From contig NZ_JAIRBB010000002.1 of the NCBI RefSeq assembly GCF_022008395.1, positions 186,001-250,000 on the forward strand: a stretch of DNA of 64,000 bases, given 5' to 3'. The notes beneath the pieces were generated by a model, which worked only from the letters and a program-made list of their open reading frames with translations, searched no databases and was not told where the DNA came from. Below, piece after piece: positions 54,680 through 63,925 of the stretch. Each line of letters begins with the position of its first letter. Position 1 is the first letter of the stretch. Position numbers and translations under genes: made by a program. Source of the stretch: Aequorivita xiaoshiensis (GTDB lineage: Bacteria > Bacteroidota > Bacteroidia > Flavobacteriales > Flavobacteriaceae).

Positions 54680-56686
54680 TTAATAAGATAATAAGTTAAA
54701 CAGTTCTTTTTTAAATTTTCCTTTAGAAAGGTAACCTTTTTCAAGGTTTGCGGCAAAAGGGATTGGTGTTTCTAAACTAGCTACACGTTTTACTGGCGCA
54801 TCCAATTGTTCGAAACAATTCTCTGTAATTAAAGCTGAAATATCTGATGCTATACCTCCAAACATAGAATCTTCTTGAAGAATTATAACCTTCCCAGTTT
54901 TCTTTACAGATTTATATATAGTTTCTGTATCCAAAGGTATAAGCGTTCTTAAATCTATAAGGTCTGCCTTAATATCAGGATTTTGCTCGAGAGTATCAAG
55001 CGCCCAATGCACTCCTGCTCCGTAGCTTATAATAGTAATGTCTTCTCCTTCTTTTAACAAGGCTGCTTTGCCTAATGGGATTGTAAAATAATCGGTAGGA
55101 ACATCCTGTCGGATACTTCTATACAGTGCTTTATGTTCAAAGAATAGGACTGGGTTTGGATCCTCAATGCTGGTTGCTAATAGTCCCTTTGCATCATAAG
55201 GAAAAGCAGGGTATACAACTTTTAATCCTGGAGTATGTGTAAACCAAGCTTCATTTGTTTGGCTGTGGAATGGTCCGGCACCTACCCCTGCTCCACAAGG
55301 CATTCTAATTACTACATCAGCTTTTTCGTTCCATCGGTAATGACTTTTTGCCAAGTAATTAACTATCGGGTTAAATCCAGAACTAACAAAATCTGCAAAC
55401 TGCATTTCTACAACTGCTTTAAAACCGTTTATTGAGAGCCCCATTCCTGTAGATACAATCGCTGATTCGCATATAGGGGTGTTTCTAACTCTATCTTTTC
55501 CAAACTGCTCAACAAAACCATCTGTAATTTTAAAAACCCCACCGTATTCCGCTACGTCTTGCCCCATTATTACAAGGTTGTCATGGCGTTCCATCGATTG
55601 TTTTAAGCCTTGAGAAATAGCGTCAATTAATCTAATGTTTTCTTTTTCTGAATTTTCTTTAACTTCCTGATAGTTAAATTCTTTGTAAACATCATTTAAC
55701 TCATTGGTTTCAGAAAATTCGATTGCAGGTTCTGCAAATGCTATCTCTAAATTTTTATCAATTTCATGTTTAAATTCATTTTTAAACGCTTTAACTTCTT
55801 CTTCAGTAAGGATACCTTCAGCTAATAAATAGTTTTCAAAATTCTGTAGTGGATCCTTTTCTTTCCACTTGTCAATTAATTCTGAAGGAACGTATTTAGT
55901 ACCACTAGCTTCTTCGTGACCTCGCATTCTAAAAGTTTTAAATTCAAAAAGAACTGGACGAGGATTTATACGCATATCTTCAACTATACTTTTTAGCTTA
56001 GTGTATACTTCAAGAACATTATTACCTTCAATAATATGCGATTCCATTCCGTAGCCCACACCACGGTCTGCTATATTTTCACAATTGTATTGTTCATTTG
56101 TAGGGGTTGAGAGTCCGTAACCATTGTTCTCAACACAAAACAATACTGGAAGTTGCCATACGGACGCTACGTTTAATGCTTCGTGTATATCTCCTTCGCT
56201 CATCCCTCCTTCTCCTGAAAATACAGCGCAAACTTTATTATTTTTTTTCAATTTATTGGCTAATCCTATTCCATCTGCAACACCAAATTGAGGACCTAGG
56301 TGTGAAATCATACCAATAATATGGAATTCTTGTGTCCCAAAGTGGAAGCTTCTATCTCTTCCTTTGGTAAAACCATTTGCTTTTCCTTGCCACTGTGAGA
56401 ATAATCGGTGTAAAGGAATCTCACGTGTGGTAAAAACTCCTAGGTTTCGATGCATAGGTAAAATGTATTCATCTTTTTCTAATGCAGAGGTTACTCCAAT
56501 AGATATTGCTTCCTGTCCTATTCCACTAAACCATTTTGAAATCTTTCCTTGACGAAGAAGAATTAGCATTTTCTCTTCAATTGTACGCGGCTTCAACATA
56601 GCGCGATACAGTTTTATTAATGTAGAGTCATCAAGATTTTTTCGGTCGTAATTGTAGAATATTTGTGAAGTTGTTTCAGTTTTCAT
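54680..56686 (-). CDS. Fused 2-oxoacid dehydrogenase E1 alpha-beta (branched-chain type)
   Basis: The 668-residue protein joins the E1 alpha (residues 1-335) and E1 beta (about 345-668) chains of a 2-oxoacid dehydrogenase. In the alpha part the ThDP site is GEGGMSEGDIHEALN, with ENNGYG about 30 residues later. The beta part has QDVAEYGGVFKITDGF and the FEHKALYRS segment. Such fusions occur in Bacteroidota for branched-chain 2-oxoacids (valine, leucine and isoleucine products), the source of iso-branched fatty acids. The E2 and E3 genes are not in the window. CAAAATTA at 56706-56713 fits its promoter. Confidence 0.85.
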   Translation of the reverse strand: MKTETTSQIFYNYDRKNLDDSTLIKLYRAMLKPRTIEEKMLILLRQGKISKWFSGIGQEAISIGVTSALEKDEYILPMHRNLGVFTTREIPLHRLFSQWQGKANGFTKGRDRSFHFGTQEFHIIGMISHLGPQFGVADGIGLANKLKKNNKVCAVFSGEGGMSEGDIHEALNVASVWQLPVLFCVENNGYGLSTPTNEQYNCENIADRGVGYGMESHIIEGNNVLEVYTKLKSIVEDMRINPRPVLFEFKTFRMRGHEEASGTKYVPSELIDKWKEKDPLQNFENYLLAEGILTEEEVKAFKNEFKHEIDKNLEIAFAEPAIEFSETNELNDVYKEFNYQEVKENSEKENIRLIDAISQGLKQSMERHDNLVIMGQDVAEYGGVFKITDGFVEQFGKDRVRNTPICESAIVSTGMGLSINGFKAVVEMQFADFVSSGFNPIVNYLAKSHYRWNEKADVVIRMPCGAGVGAGPFHSQTNEAWFTHTPGLKVVYPAFPYDAKGLLATSIEDPNPVLFFEHKALYRSIRQDVPTDYFTIPLGKAALLKEGEDITIISYGAGVHWALDTLEQNPDIKADLIDLRTLIPLDTETIYKSVKKTGKVIILQEDSMFGGIASDISALITENCFEQLDAPVKRVASLETPIPFAANLEKGYLSKGKFKKELFNLLSY

Positions 56687-56705
56687 CTTAAAAAGTTATA
56701 ACTAT

Positions 56706-56713
56706 CAAAATTA
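56706..56713 (-). promoter_or_regulatory. Candidate promoter -7 element of the E1 gene
   Basis: On the minus strand this reads TAATTTTG, matching TAnnTTTG, 19 bases before the ATG at 56686. A TTA, not TTG, is found 16 bases upstream. Confidence 0.4.
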
Positions 56714-56781
56714 GGAAAAAACCCGTATCTAACAGGATTATTGTAGCAAATTTTATCTTCGCATAAACTTTAACAATTTGG

Positions 56782-56789
56782 TATATTTG
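56782..56789 (+). promoter_or_regulatory. Candidate promoter -7 element of the oxygenase gene
   Basis: TATATTTG fits TAnnTTTG. It predicts a leader of about 150 nt for the 2OG oxygenase gene at 56941. No well-placed TTG lies upstream. Confidence 0.4.
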
Positions 56790-56940
56790 TAAATCTAAAA
56801 TTCATTGAGAATTGTAAGAATTTTAAAATAGCTTATAATAGTTATACAAAAATGTAGTTGATTACAAATTACAGACTTAGGCCTACTTCCTAAATCTTTA
56901 ATTTTTAAACAATGAATAAATTCATTAAAAAATTGAAACT

Positions 56941-57891
56941 ATGAATAATATACCAAGTGTTGATTTAGCTGATTTCCTATCTGAAGATCCTAAAAGAAAA
57001 CAAAAGTTTGTAGACGAAATTGGTTCGGCTTATGAAGATATAGGATTTGTTTCACTGAAAAATCACTTCCTAAGCGATGATTTAGTTGATGAGCTCTACA
57101 AAGAAGTTAAGGGCTTTTTTGCACTTCCTGAAGAAACAAAAAAGAAATACGAAATTGAAGGTCTTGGTGGCCAACGCGGATATATTTCTTTTGGAAAAGA
57201 ACACGCGAAAGGTAAGAAAGAAGGAGATTTAAAAGAGTTTTGGCATTTTGGTCAAGAACCATCTGCAGACGCTAATTTAGATGAAGATTACCCCGAAAAC
57301 GTGCAAGTAAGTGAACTTCCAGACTTTAATCATACAGGAATGGAAGCCTACAGGATGCTTGAAAAAACTGGGATTTACGTACTAAGAGCTTTAGCATTAT
57401 ATATTGGAGTAGATGAGTTTTACTTCGATCATTGGGCTAATAATGGAAACAGTATTTTAAGGCCAATCCACTACCCACCTATTACTGAAGAGCCTAAAGG
57501 AGCTGTACGTGCAGGTGCTCATGGCGATATAAATTTAATCACACTATTGATGGGAGCTTCTGCAGGAGGCTTACAAGTATTGAGAAAAGATGGGGAATGG
57601 ATTGATGCGATCCCAAATGAAGATGAACTTGTAATAAACGTAGGTGATATGTTAGAGCGCCATACTAATAACAAACTTCGTTCAACTATACATCGCGTAG
57701 TAAATCCACCTCGTGAAGAATGGGATACTCCTCGTTATTCTATACCTTTCTTTATGCATCCTCGTAGTGATATGAAACTAAACTGTATGCCAGAGTGTAT
57801 CGATGAAAATCATCCTAAAGCATATGACGATATTACTGCCGGAGAGTTTCTGCACCAACGTTTGGTAGAAATAGGACTGATTAAAAAGTAA
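56941..57891 (+). CDS. Isopenicillin N synthase-family 2OG-Fe(II) oxygenase
   Basis: The 316-residue protein has the iron ligands HGD (GAHGDINLITLL, about residue 195) and a later His in RSTIHRVVNP (about 252), and RYSIPFF, whose Arg-Ser binds 2-oxoglutarate. The N-terminal NIPSVDLADF and the jelly-roll order match the plant/bacterial IPNS family. The substrate is unknown. The SUI1-like gene starts 72 bp downstream on the same strand. Confidence 0.88.
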   Translation: MNNIPSVDLADFLSEDPKRKQKFVDEIGSAYEDIGFVSLKNHFLSDDLVDELYKEVKGFFALPEETKKKYEIEGLGGQRGYISFGKEHAKGKKEGDLKEFWHFGQEPSADANLDEDYPENVQVSELPDFNHTGMEAYRMLEKTGIYVLRALALYIGVDEFYFDHWANNGNSILRPIHYPPITEEPKGAVRAGAHGDINLITLLMGASAGGLQVLRKDGEWIDAIPNEDELVINVGDMLERHTNNKLRSTIHRVVNPPREEWDTPRYSIPFFMHPRSDMKLNCMPECIDENHPKAYDDITAGEFLHQRLVEIGLIKK

Positions 57892-57963
57892 CATTTCGAC
57901 TTCACTCATTAACCAATTTGGACTATTGAGGTTAGCTGAAATATAAATCTTAAACTTTACAAT

Positions 57964-58293
57964 TTGAATTCTTTAGAAGACCAATTAAAAAATTTATTTC
58001 CAGATCACGAACCAGAAGACGTTCCCGAAACAAAGGAAGAATCAACAATTTGGTTACAAGACGAGCCTCTAATATGTAAATACGAAAAACGTAAAGGCAA
58101 ACCTATTACTATAATTGAAAGGTACAATGGTGCCGATTCAGATTTTAAAATACTTTCAAAAGAAATAAAGAAGCTTTTAAGTGTCGGTGGAAGTTTTAAA
58201 AATGAACAAATTATAATTCAAGGTGATTATCGAGATAAGATAATGAAGTTTTTGAAGGACAAAGGATTTAAAGTAAAACGTGTAGGAGGATAG
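57964..58293 (+). CDS. SUI1/eIF1-like translation factor (YciH-type)
   Basis: The 109-residue protein has a short acidic N-terminal region and a SUI1 domain at about 45-109: KRKGKPITIIERYNGAD, LKKLLSVGGSFK-like IKKLLSVGGSFK, and GDYRDKIMKFLKDKGFKVKRVGG. The SUI1 domain binds ribosomes in eukaryotes; bacterial YciH affects translation fidelity. The start is TTG 57964 (no suitable ATG). The nucleoside phosphorylase gene begins 63 bp downstream. Confidence 0.86.
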   Translation: MNSLEDQLKNLFPDHEPEDVPETKEESTIWLQDEPLICKYEKRKGKPITIIERYNGADSDFKILSKEIKKLLSVGGSFKNEQIIIQGDYRDKIMKFLKDKGFKVKRVGG

Positions 58294-58356
58294 TTGAATT
58301 TGAAAGAAATCGACTTGAAGCACCTTTATTCACACAGTTAATCACAAAGAATTACT

Positions 58357-59238
58357 ATGCAACTAGAATCTATAAAATCGAGTGAATTAATTTTAACACC
58401 TGAGGGCAAAATTTACCATTTAAATCTTGCTCCTTCAGAGTTAGCTCCTACAATAATTACCGTTGGCGACCCAGGTCGAGTTGAGATGGTTTCAAAATAC
58501 TTCGATTCTATTGAAGTAAAAGCTGAACATCGCGAATTTAAAACGCATACAGGTACTTACCAAGGAAAACGTATCAGTGTTGTTTCAACAGGAATTGGTC
58601 CAGATAATATTGATATTGTTTTTAACGAACTCGATGCTTTAGTAAACATTGACTTTGAAAATAGAACGATTAAAAAGAAACTTACTTCTTTGGATATTAT
58701 TAGAATTGGTACATCTGGTAGCTTGACTGATGAAATTGAAGTAGATAGTTTTTTAATAAGTGCTATAGGTATTGGTTTAGATAATGTTATGCATTATTAC
58801 AATGATATTGACACCATTTTTGAACGTGATTTTGCCCAAAAATTTATTGATCATACACAATGGAATCCAGATAATTCGGTTCCTTATGCTGTTAAAGCTG
58901 ATAAAAGTTTATTAGATAAATTAGCTTCTGAAAAAACTTTTAAAGGAATTACTATAACAAATGTAGGTTTTTATGGTCCTCAAGGGCGTGTGCTTCGGGC
59001 TAGATTGAGAGATGAAAAACTTAACGAAAAGCTTACTTCATTCCGTATTGATAAAAAGAAAATTACAAATATGGAAATGGAAACGGCAACGATGTATGGT
59101 ATGTCTAAATTATTAGGCCATAGTGCTATTTCAATGAATGCAATTATCGCTAATCGCGCCACAGGTAGTTTTAGTAAAAATTCGTATAAAACTATTGATG
59201 AGCTTATTCGATATACTTTAGAAAAAATTGTACAATGA
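58357..59238 (+). CDS. Nucleoside phosphorylase (uridine/purine phosphorylase type)
   Basis: The 293-residue protein has the NP-I fold signs: phosphate site VGDPGRVEM, HREFKTHTGTYQGK, STGIGPDNIDI, RIGTSGSLTDEI and the late base site METATMYGMSKLLGH with Glu. NP-I enzymes split nucleosides with phosphate. The base preference cannot be fixed from the sequence. The last 4 bp overlap the next gene (ATGA), so the two proteins are made together. Its downstream partner looks like a periplasmic-binding-protein fold without export signal. Confidence 0.83.
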   Translation: MQLESIKSSELILTPEGKIYHLNLAPSELAPTIITVGDPGRVEMVSKYFDSIEVKAEHREFKTHTGTYQGKRISVVSTGIGPDNIDIVFNELDALVNIDFENRTIKKKLTSLDIIRIGTSGSLTDEIEVDSFLISAIGIGLDNVMHYYNDIDTIFERDFAQKFIDHTQWNPDNSVPYAVKADKSLLDKLASEKTFKGITITNVGFYGPQGRVLRARLRDEKLNEKLTSFRIDKKKITNMEMETATMYGMSKLLGHSAISMNAIIANRATGSFSKNSYKTIDELIRYTLEKIVQ

Positions 59239-60089
59239 AAAATTTTTTAATCGGCGGTGTGCCGGAACACTTTAACTTACCTTGGTATATTGCATTGCGC
59301 GATAAGGAATTTCACAAGAAAAATATCAATTTGCGTTGGAAAGATTTTCCTGAAGGAACAGGTCATATGGTTCAAGCTTTACGTGATAAAGAAATTGATA
59401 TGGCAGTAATTCTTACTGAAGGAATTGTTCGCGATATTATAAATGGAAATGAATGTAAGATTGTTCAAGTATTTGTCAAATCGCCATTACTTTGGGGGAT
59501 TCACGTGGCTGCCAACTCCAAATTTAACGCCGTTGAAGATTTAAAAGGTACCCACGCAGCAATTAGTCGATACGGATCTGGTTCGCATTTAATGGCTTAT
59601 GTAAATGCCGAAAATCTAGAGTGGGATTTACAATCCGATTTAAAATTCAAAGTAATTCAAGATTTAAATGGTGCAATAGATGGATTGCCTAAAGGTAATG
59701 GGGATTATTTTATGTGGGAAAAATTTATGACAAAACCGCATGTAGATAATGGTACATTCCGGTTAGTAGGCTTATCTCCTACTCCATGGCCTAGTTTTGT
59801 GATTGCCGTTAGAAATGATGTGTTAGAAAATGAAGCAGATAGTATTCAGGCTATATTGGATGTAATTAACAAGACTACAGCTAACTTTAAAGATTTACCA
59901 GAAATAGACGAAGTAATAGCAAAACGCTATGGTCAGAAAATTGAAGATGTCCGTGAATGGTTATCCTTAACAGAATGGTCTGATGTGCAATTAACATCAA
60001 AAGAGCTTCAAAATATACAGCAAAAACTTCTAGAACTTCAGCTAATCGATTCTAAGGTTCAGGAAAGCAGTGTGTTACATGCATTCTAA
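59235..60089 (+). CDS. Cytosolic NMT1/SsuA-like substrate-binding protein
   Basis: The 284-residue protein follows the type II binding-protein fold (MKNFLIGGVPEHFNLPWYIAL, LRDKEIDMAVILTEG, AVEDLKGTHAAISRYGSGSH, and the VIAVRNDVL second lobe). Unlike ABC transporter binding proteins, it starts without a signal peptide, and no permease or ATPase gene is nearby. It may be a cytosolic enzyme or sensor, as with THI5 or MqnA/MqnD relatives. The 4-bp overlap with the nucleoside phosphorylase suggests a shared purine/pyrimidine role; this is inference. Confidence 0.7.
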   Translation: MKNFLIGGVPEHFNLPWYIALRDKEFHKKNINLRWKDFPEGTGHMVQALRDKEIDMAVILTEGIVRDIINGNECKIVQVFVKSPLLWGIHVAANSKFNAVEDLKGTHAAISRYGSGSHLMAYVNAENLEWDLQSDLKFKVIQDLNGAIDGLPKGNGDYFMWEKFMTKPHVDNGTFRLVGLSPTPWPSFVIAVRNDVLENEADSIQAILDVINKTTANFKDLPEIDEVIAKRYGQKIEDVREWLSLTEWSDVQLTSKELQNIQQKLLELQLIDSKVQESSVLHAF

Positions 60090-60156
60090 AAAAAATCTTA
60101 ATATTTACGCAACCCACAAGTAATACTTGCATCTTATTTATATAAATACGAGTATT

Positions 60157-60267
60157 ATGACAACTTTTTTAATCATTTTGGGGGCGTTGTTAGTTACAAA
60201 CTTCTTGTTACTACAGTTTAGTTGTAATGACGCAAATGCCGATACTGAAGTACCTGAAGAAGAATAG
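60157..60267 (+). CDS. Small putative lipopeptide, 36 residues
   Basis: The frame from ATG 60157 to TAG 60267 encodes MTTFLIILGALLVTNFLLLQFSC, then NDANADTEVPEEE. It has a single hydrophobic segment and a Cys at a lipobox-like FSC position. It could be a very small lipoprotein or a membrane peptide. The direct evidence is length and composition only. Confidence 0.45.
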   Translation: MTTFLIILGALLVTNFLLLQFSCNDANADTEVPEEE

Positions 60268-60360
60268 TAAGTTTCGATTCTTCTTTTAAGTAAACAGTAT
60301 TTTCTGGCTATTTCGCTTAGTAAACTTTGTAATAATTTATAGCGCTTAAAATTTTTTAGC

Positions 60361-61026
60361 CTACCACTCAATCGGACTTTTTCCAATTTCAATCAAATAA
60401 TCATTTGCTTTACTAAAATGTTTGTTTCCAAACCAGTAACCCCTATTTGCTGCTAGTGGGGACGGATGTCCGCTGTTTAATATTAAATGCTTAGCACTAT
60501 CGACTTTGGAACCTTTCTTTTTAGCAGGTCCACCCCAAAGTAGAAAAACAATGCCTTCTTTTTCTTCAGAGAGTTTTTGAATTATAGCATCAGTGAATCT
60601 TTCCCAACCTCTTTTTTGATGACTACCGGCTTGATGTGCTCTAACAGTTAAAGTAGCATTTAACATTAAAACTCCCTGCTCAGCCCATCGAAGTAGATAG
60701 CCATGGTTTGGAATCTCTTTACCTATATCTGTTCTAATTTCTTGAAAAATGTTCTTTAATGAGGGAGGAATAGCTACATTCTCTCCTACTGAAAAACACA
60801 AACCGTGTGCTTGTCCATCTCCGTGATAAGGATCTTGACCTATAATTACCACTTTAACGTCGTTAAATGGTGTGTGATTTAAGGCCGAGAATATTTGATT
60901 TTCAGGCGGAAAGCATTTGGATGATTTGTATTCATATTTCACAAATTCTATTAAATCTTTGAAATATGGTTTTTCGAATTCATCTTTTAAAATCGCCTTC
61001 CATCCAGGCTCTATTGTTATCTGCAT
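60361..61026 (-). CDS. ung: Uracil-DNA glycosylase
   Basis: The 221-residue enzyme (start at ATG 61026, MQITIEPGWKAILKDEF) has all family-1 UDG motifs: catalytic Asp in VIIGQDPYHGDGQAHGLCFSV, LLLNATLTVRAH-like LMLNATLTVRAHQAGSH, LLWGGPAKKKG and HPSPLAANRG with the catalytic His. It removes uracil from DNA. The ATG at 61026 fits the usual UDG N-terminus; an earlier start at 61047 is also possible. TATTTTTG (minus strand 61047-61054) may be its -7 element. Confidence 0.94.
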   Translation of the reverse strand: MQITIEPGWKAILKDEFEKPYFKDLIEFVKYEYKSSKCFPPENQIFSALNHTPFNDVKVVIIGQDPYHGDGQAHGLCFSVGENVAIPPSLKNIFQEIRTDIGKEIPNHGYLLRWAEQGVLMLNATLTVRAHQAGSHQKRGWERFTDAIIQKLSEEKEGIVFLLWGGPAKKKGSKVDSAKHLILNSGHPSPLAANRGYWFGNKHFSKANDYLIEIGKSPIEW

Positions 61027-61222
61027 TATACTTACTTTTGTGGACACAAAAATAAGATAACATATTCACGAATAGGTGAATGTTTGAATCTTTTAATTGA
61101 TTAAAAAAGAAAAGAAAAAGCCTTATTAATCCATTCAAAACTTACTAATTCGTTTTATTTAATTGTTAGCGTTTTAGTTTTTTTAATGTGTTAGTACTAA
61201 GATAATCCCAAGAGGAATCTGT

Positions 61223-63403
61223 ATGATTAAAATTGACAAAAAAACTTTAGAGGATCTTGAGTTTCCAACAGTTCTGAATCAGATGTCAGAATTATGTGTT
61301 ACCGAACCTGGTCGGGAACAGGTTCTTTCAATAAAACCGTTTCAGGAATTTTCTGAGATTGAACCTGAATTATTGCGCTTAAAGGAGTTCACAGTATCTT
61401 TTGAAGGCGATAATAAGATACCCAATCACGGTTTCGACCCTATTTTTAGAGAGCTTAAACTATTCAGTATAGAAAATAGCACTTTGGAGATTTCAGGCTT
61501 TAGAAAAATTCTTTCTATATCAGAAACCACTCGAATTTTACTAAAATTCTTCAAGAAATATGAAGAATTTTACATACACCTTAATGCTTTTTCTGAAGAA
61601 GTAAATTACACTTCAATTATTTCAGACGAAATTAATAAGAAAGTTAATAAATACGGCGAGATTAAAGATGAGGCTTCTATCGAATTAGGAACAATTCGCA
61701 GGAGGTTGAACGTTGTAAAAGGAAAGATTAATTCTTCGTTTACCAAAGCTCTTTCTCAATACTCACAAAACGATTATTTAGACGATATTCGTGAATCGGT
61801 TGTTGAAAATCGTAGAGTACTTGCAGTAAAAGCCATGCACCGTAAAAAAGTAAAAGGTGCAGTTTTGGGAAGTTCAAAAACTGGGAGTATAGTTTATATA
61901 GAGCCCCAAGAAACTCTAGAGTTTGCAAATGAGTTAAGCAATCTATTATATGAAGAGGGAGAAGAAATTAAACGAATTTTAAAAACATTAACTGAATTTG
62001 CTCGTCCGTATGCCGAACTGCTAGCTAGTTATCAGGAATATTTAACTACAATGGACGTGCTTTATGCGAAGGCAAAGTACGCACTTAAAATAAATGGAGT
62101 TCTTCCTATCCTTACCTATAAAGCTGACGGAAATAATTCTGAGAAAAAGATTTCTTTACTTGAAGCGTATCATCCTTTGTTATTGATTTCTAATAATAAG
62201 AGAAAACAAAAAACTTACCCTCAAAGTATTGAATTAATTCCTGAAAAACGGATAATCGTTATTTCCGGACCTAACGCAGGTGGGAAAAGTATTACCCTTA
62301 AAACAGTTGGTCTGTTGCAAGTAATGCTTCAAAGTGGTATGTTAATTCCCGTAAAGCCACAAAGTGAGGTGAGCTATTTCAAACGTATTTTAACCGATAT
62401 TGGAGATAATCAATCTATTGAAAATCACTTAAGTACTTATAGTTATCGATTAAAAAAGATGAATTATTTCCTTAAAAAGTGTAATAAGAATACTCTTTTT
62501 TTAATTGATGAATTTGGTACTGGTAGTGATCCAGAATTAGGAGGTGCATTAGCAGAAACTTTTTTAGAAGTCTTTTATGAACGCAATGCGTTTGGAATTA
62601 TAACTACTCATTATACCAATTTAAAATTATTGGCAAATGAACTTCCGCACGCTATTAATGCAAATATGCAATTTGATAGTAGGTCTTTAGAACCTTTATA
62701 TAAGTTACATTTAGGTGAAGCCGGAAGTAGTTATACTTTTGAAGTAGCCCAAAAAAATGGGATTCCGTATAGTTTAATAAATAAAGCTAAAAAGAAAATT
62801 GAGCGTGGAAAAGTAAGGTTTGATAAAACAATTGCTAATCTTCAAAAAGAACGCTCAAATCTTAGAAAAACCTCTGAATCCTTAAAATCTGAGGAACAAA
62901 AAGCACGTATTGAAAGTAAACAGCTCGAAGAAATAAACGCCCGAGTACAAGAAAAATTAGAAAGTTATCAGGAGTTATTCGACGCTAATCAAAAGCTTAT
63001 AAGTCTTGGTAGAAAGGTTGATTCTCTTGCAGAGAAATACTTCAATAATAAGAATAAAAAACAGCTTATTGACGAGTTTATGAAGCTTGTTATGATTGAA
63101 AATAGCAAACGGAAAAAGCTTGCGCCTAAGGTGAAAAAAGCTGTAAAAGCGAAAAAACAAAAGGTAATTAAAGAAGTAGCGAAAAAGGTTGAAGTTATTC
63201 GAGAAAGAAAAAAAATCGAAAAAGAAGAAGCAAGAAAACTCCCACCACCAAAACCAAAAGTTACTTTAAAAATTGGAGATAGAGTGAGAATGATAGATGG
63301 AAGAGCAATTGGAACAATAGATACTATTGAAAAAAATAAAGCTTTTGTTAATTATGGAACTTTTACTACCAATGTAAGCTTATCTGAATTGGAGAAAGTA
63401 TAA
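61223..63403 (+). CDS. mutS2: MutS2 endonuclease-like protein without Smr domain
   Basis: The 726-residue protein has the MutS core, with Walker A SGPNAGGKSIT (about residue 349), LSTYSYRLKKM, Walker B LIDEFGTGSDP (about 426) and TTHYTNLK. A long Lys/Glu coiled coil follows (about 520-650), then a C-terminal KOW-like strand region (KIGDRVRMIDGRAIGTID). The protein ends where other MutS2 proteins have the Smr nuclease domain, so no Smr nuclease is encoded here. MutS2 acts in recombination suppression or ribosome rescue in other bacteria. Confidence 0.9.
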   Translation: MIKIDKKTLEDLEFPTVLNQMSELCVTEPGREQVLSIKPFQEFSEIEPELLRLKEFTVSFEGDNKIPNHGFDPIFRELKLFSIENSTLEISGFRKILSISETTRILLKFFKKYEEFYIHLNAFSEEVNYTSIISDEINKKVNKYGEIKDEASIELGTIRRRLNVVKGKINSSFTKALSQYSQNDYLDDIRESVVENRRVLAVKAMHRKKVKGAVLGSSKTGSIVYIEPQETLEFANELSNLLYEEGEEIKRILKTLTEFARPYAELLASYQEYLTTMDVLYAKAKYALKINGVLPILTYKADGNNSEKKISLLEAYHPLLLISNNKRKQKTYPQSIELIPEKRIIVISGPNAGGKSITLKTVGLLQVMLQSGMLIPVKPQSEVSYFKRILTDIGDNQSIENHLSTYSYRLKKMNYFLKKCNKNTLFLIDEFGTGSDPELGGALAETFLEVFYERNAFGIITTHYTNLKLLANELPHAINANMQFDSRSLEPLYKLHLGEAGSSYTFEVAQKNGIPYSLINKAKKKIERGKVRFDKTIANLQKERSNLRKTSESLKSEEQKARIESKQLEEINARVQEKLESYQELFDANQKLISLGRKVDSLAEKYFNNKNKKQLIDEFMKLVMIENSKRKKLAPKVKKAVKAKKQKVIKEVAKKVEVIRERKKIEKEEARKLPPPKPKVTLKIGDRVRMIDGRAIGTIDTIEKNKAFVNYGTFTTNVSLSELEKV

Positions 63404-63505
63404 TTATATAATTAAGAAAGGGTAAGTATCAATCTTCAAAAAAATGAACCTCTATCAAATTAGGATAAGTTTTGAGTTTGATTTGAGTGCTTTTCAATAA
63501 ACATT

Positions 63506-63907
63506 ATGGTTGAAAATTATAAAATAATTTTATTTGACGGCGTTTGCAATCTTTGCAATGGCGCGATTAATTATGTTATTAAAAGAGATCATAACAACGT
63601 TTTTAAGTTTGTTGCTCTTCAAAGTGAAATAGGACAAGAACTTACCGCAAAATTCAAAATTGATAGATCAAAGGTAGATTCTATTATTTTAATTGATGGC
63701 GATAAGCATTATGAAAAATCTACGGCAGTACTATATATAGCAAAACATCTTTCGGGTGCTTACCCTCTACTTTTTGGGTTTATAATAGTTCCAAAATTTA
63801 TAAGAAATGCTATTTATGATTATGTGGCTAGAAATAGATATAAGTGGTTTGGTAAAAAGGATAAATGTATGATTCCTACAGCAGAGTTGAAAAATAAGTT
63901 TTTATAG
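63506..63907 (+). CDS. DCC-family thiol-disulfide oxidoreductase-like protein (DUF393)
   Basis: The 133-residue protein has the DCC signature FDGVCNLCNGAINYVIKRD (DxxCxxC) near the N-terminus, then FKFVALQSEIG and a hydrophobic YPLLFGFIIVPKFIRNAIYDYVARNRYKWFGKK region. DCC/DUF393 proteins are thioredoxin-like. Their substrates are unknown. It lies about 100 bp downstream of mutS2 on the same strand. Confidence 0.86.
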   Translation: MVENYKIILFDGVCNLCNGAINYVIKRDHNNVFKFVALQSEIGQELTAKFKIDRSKVDSIILIDGDKHYEKSTAVLYIAKHLSGAYPLLFGFIIVPKFIRNAIYDYVARNRYKWFGKKDKCMIPTAELKNKFL

Positions 63908-63925
63908 CATTCATAGGATTAACTG

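Noticed and set aside
58357-60089. Direct call of MqnB plus MqnA/MqnD
   Set aside because: The nucleoside phosphorylase looks closer to the uridine/purine type, and no other futalosine gene is in the window. The idea is kept only as a hypothesis.
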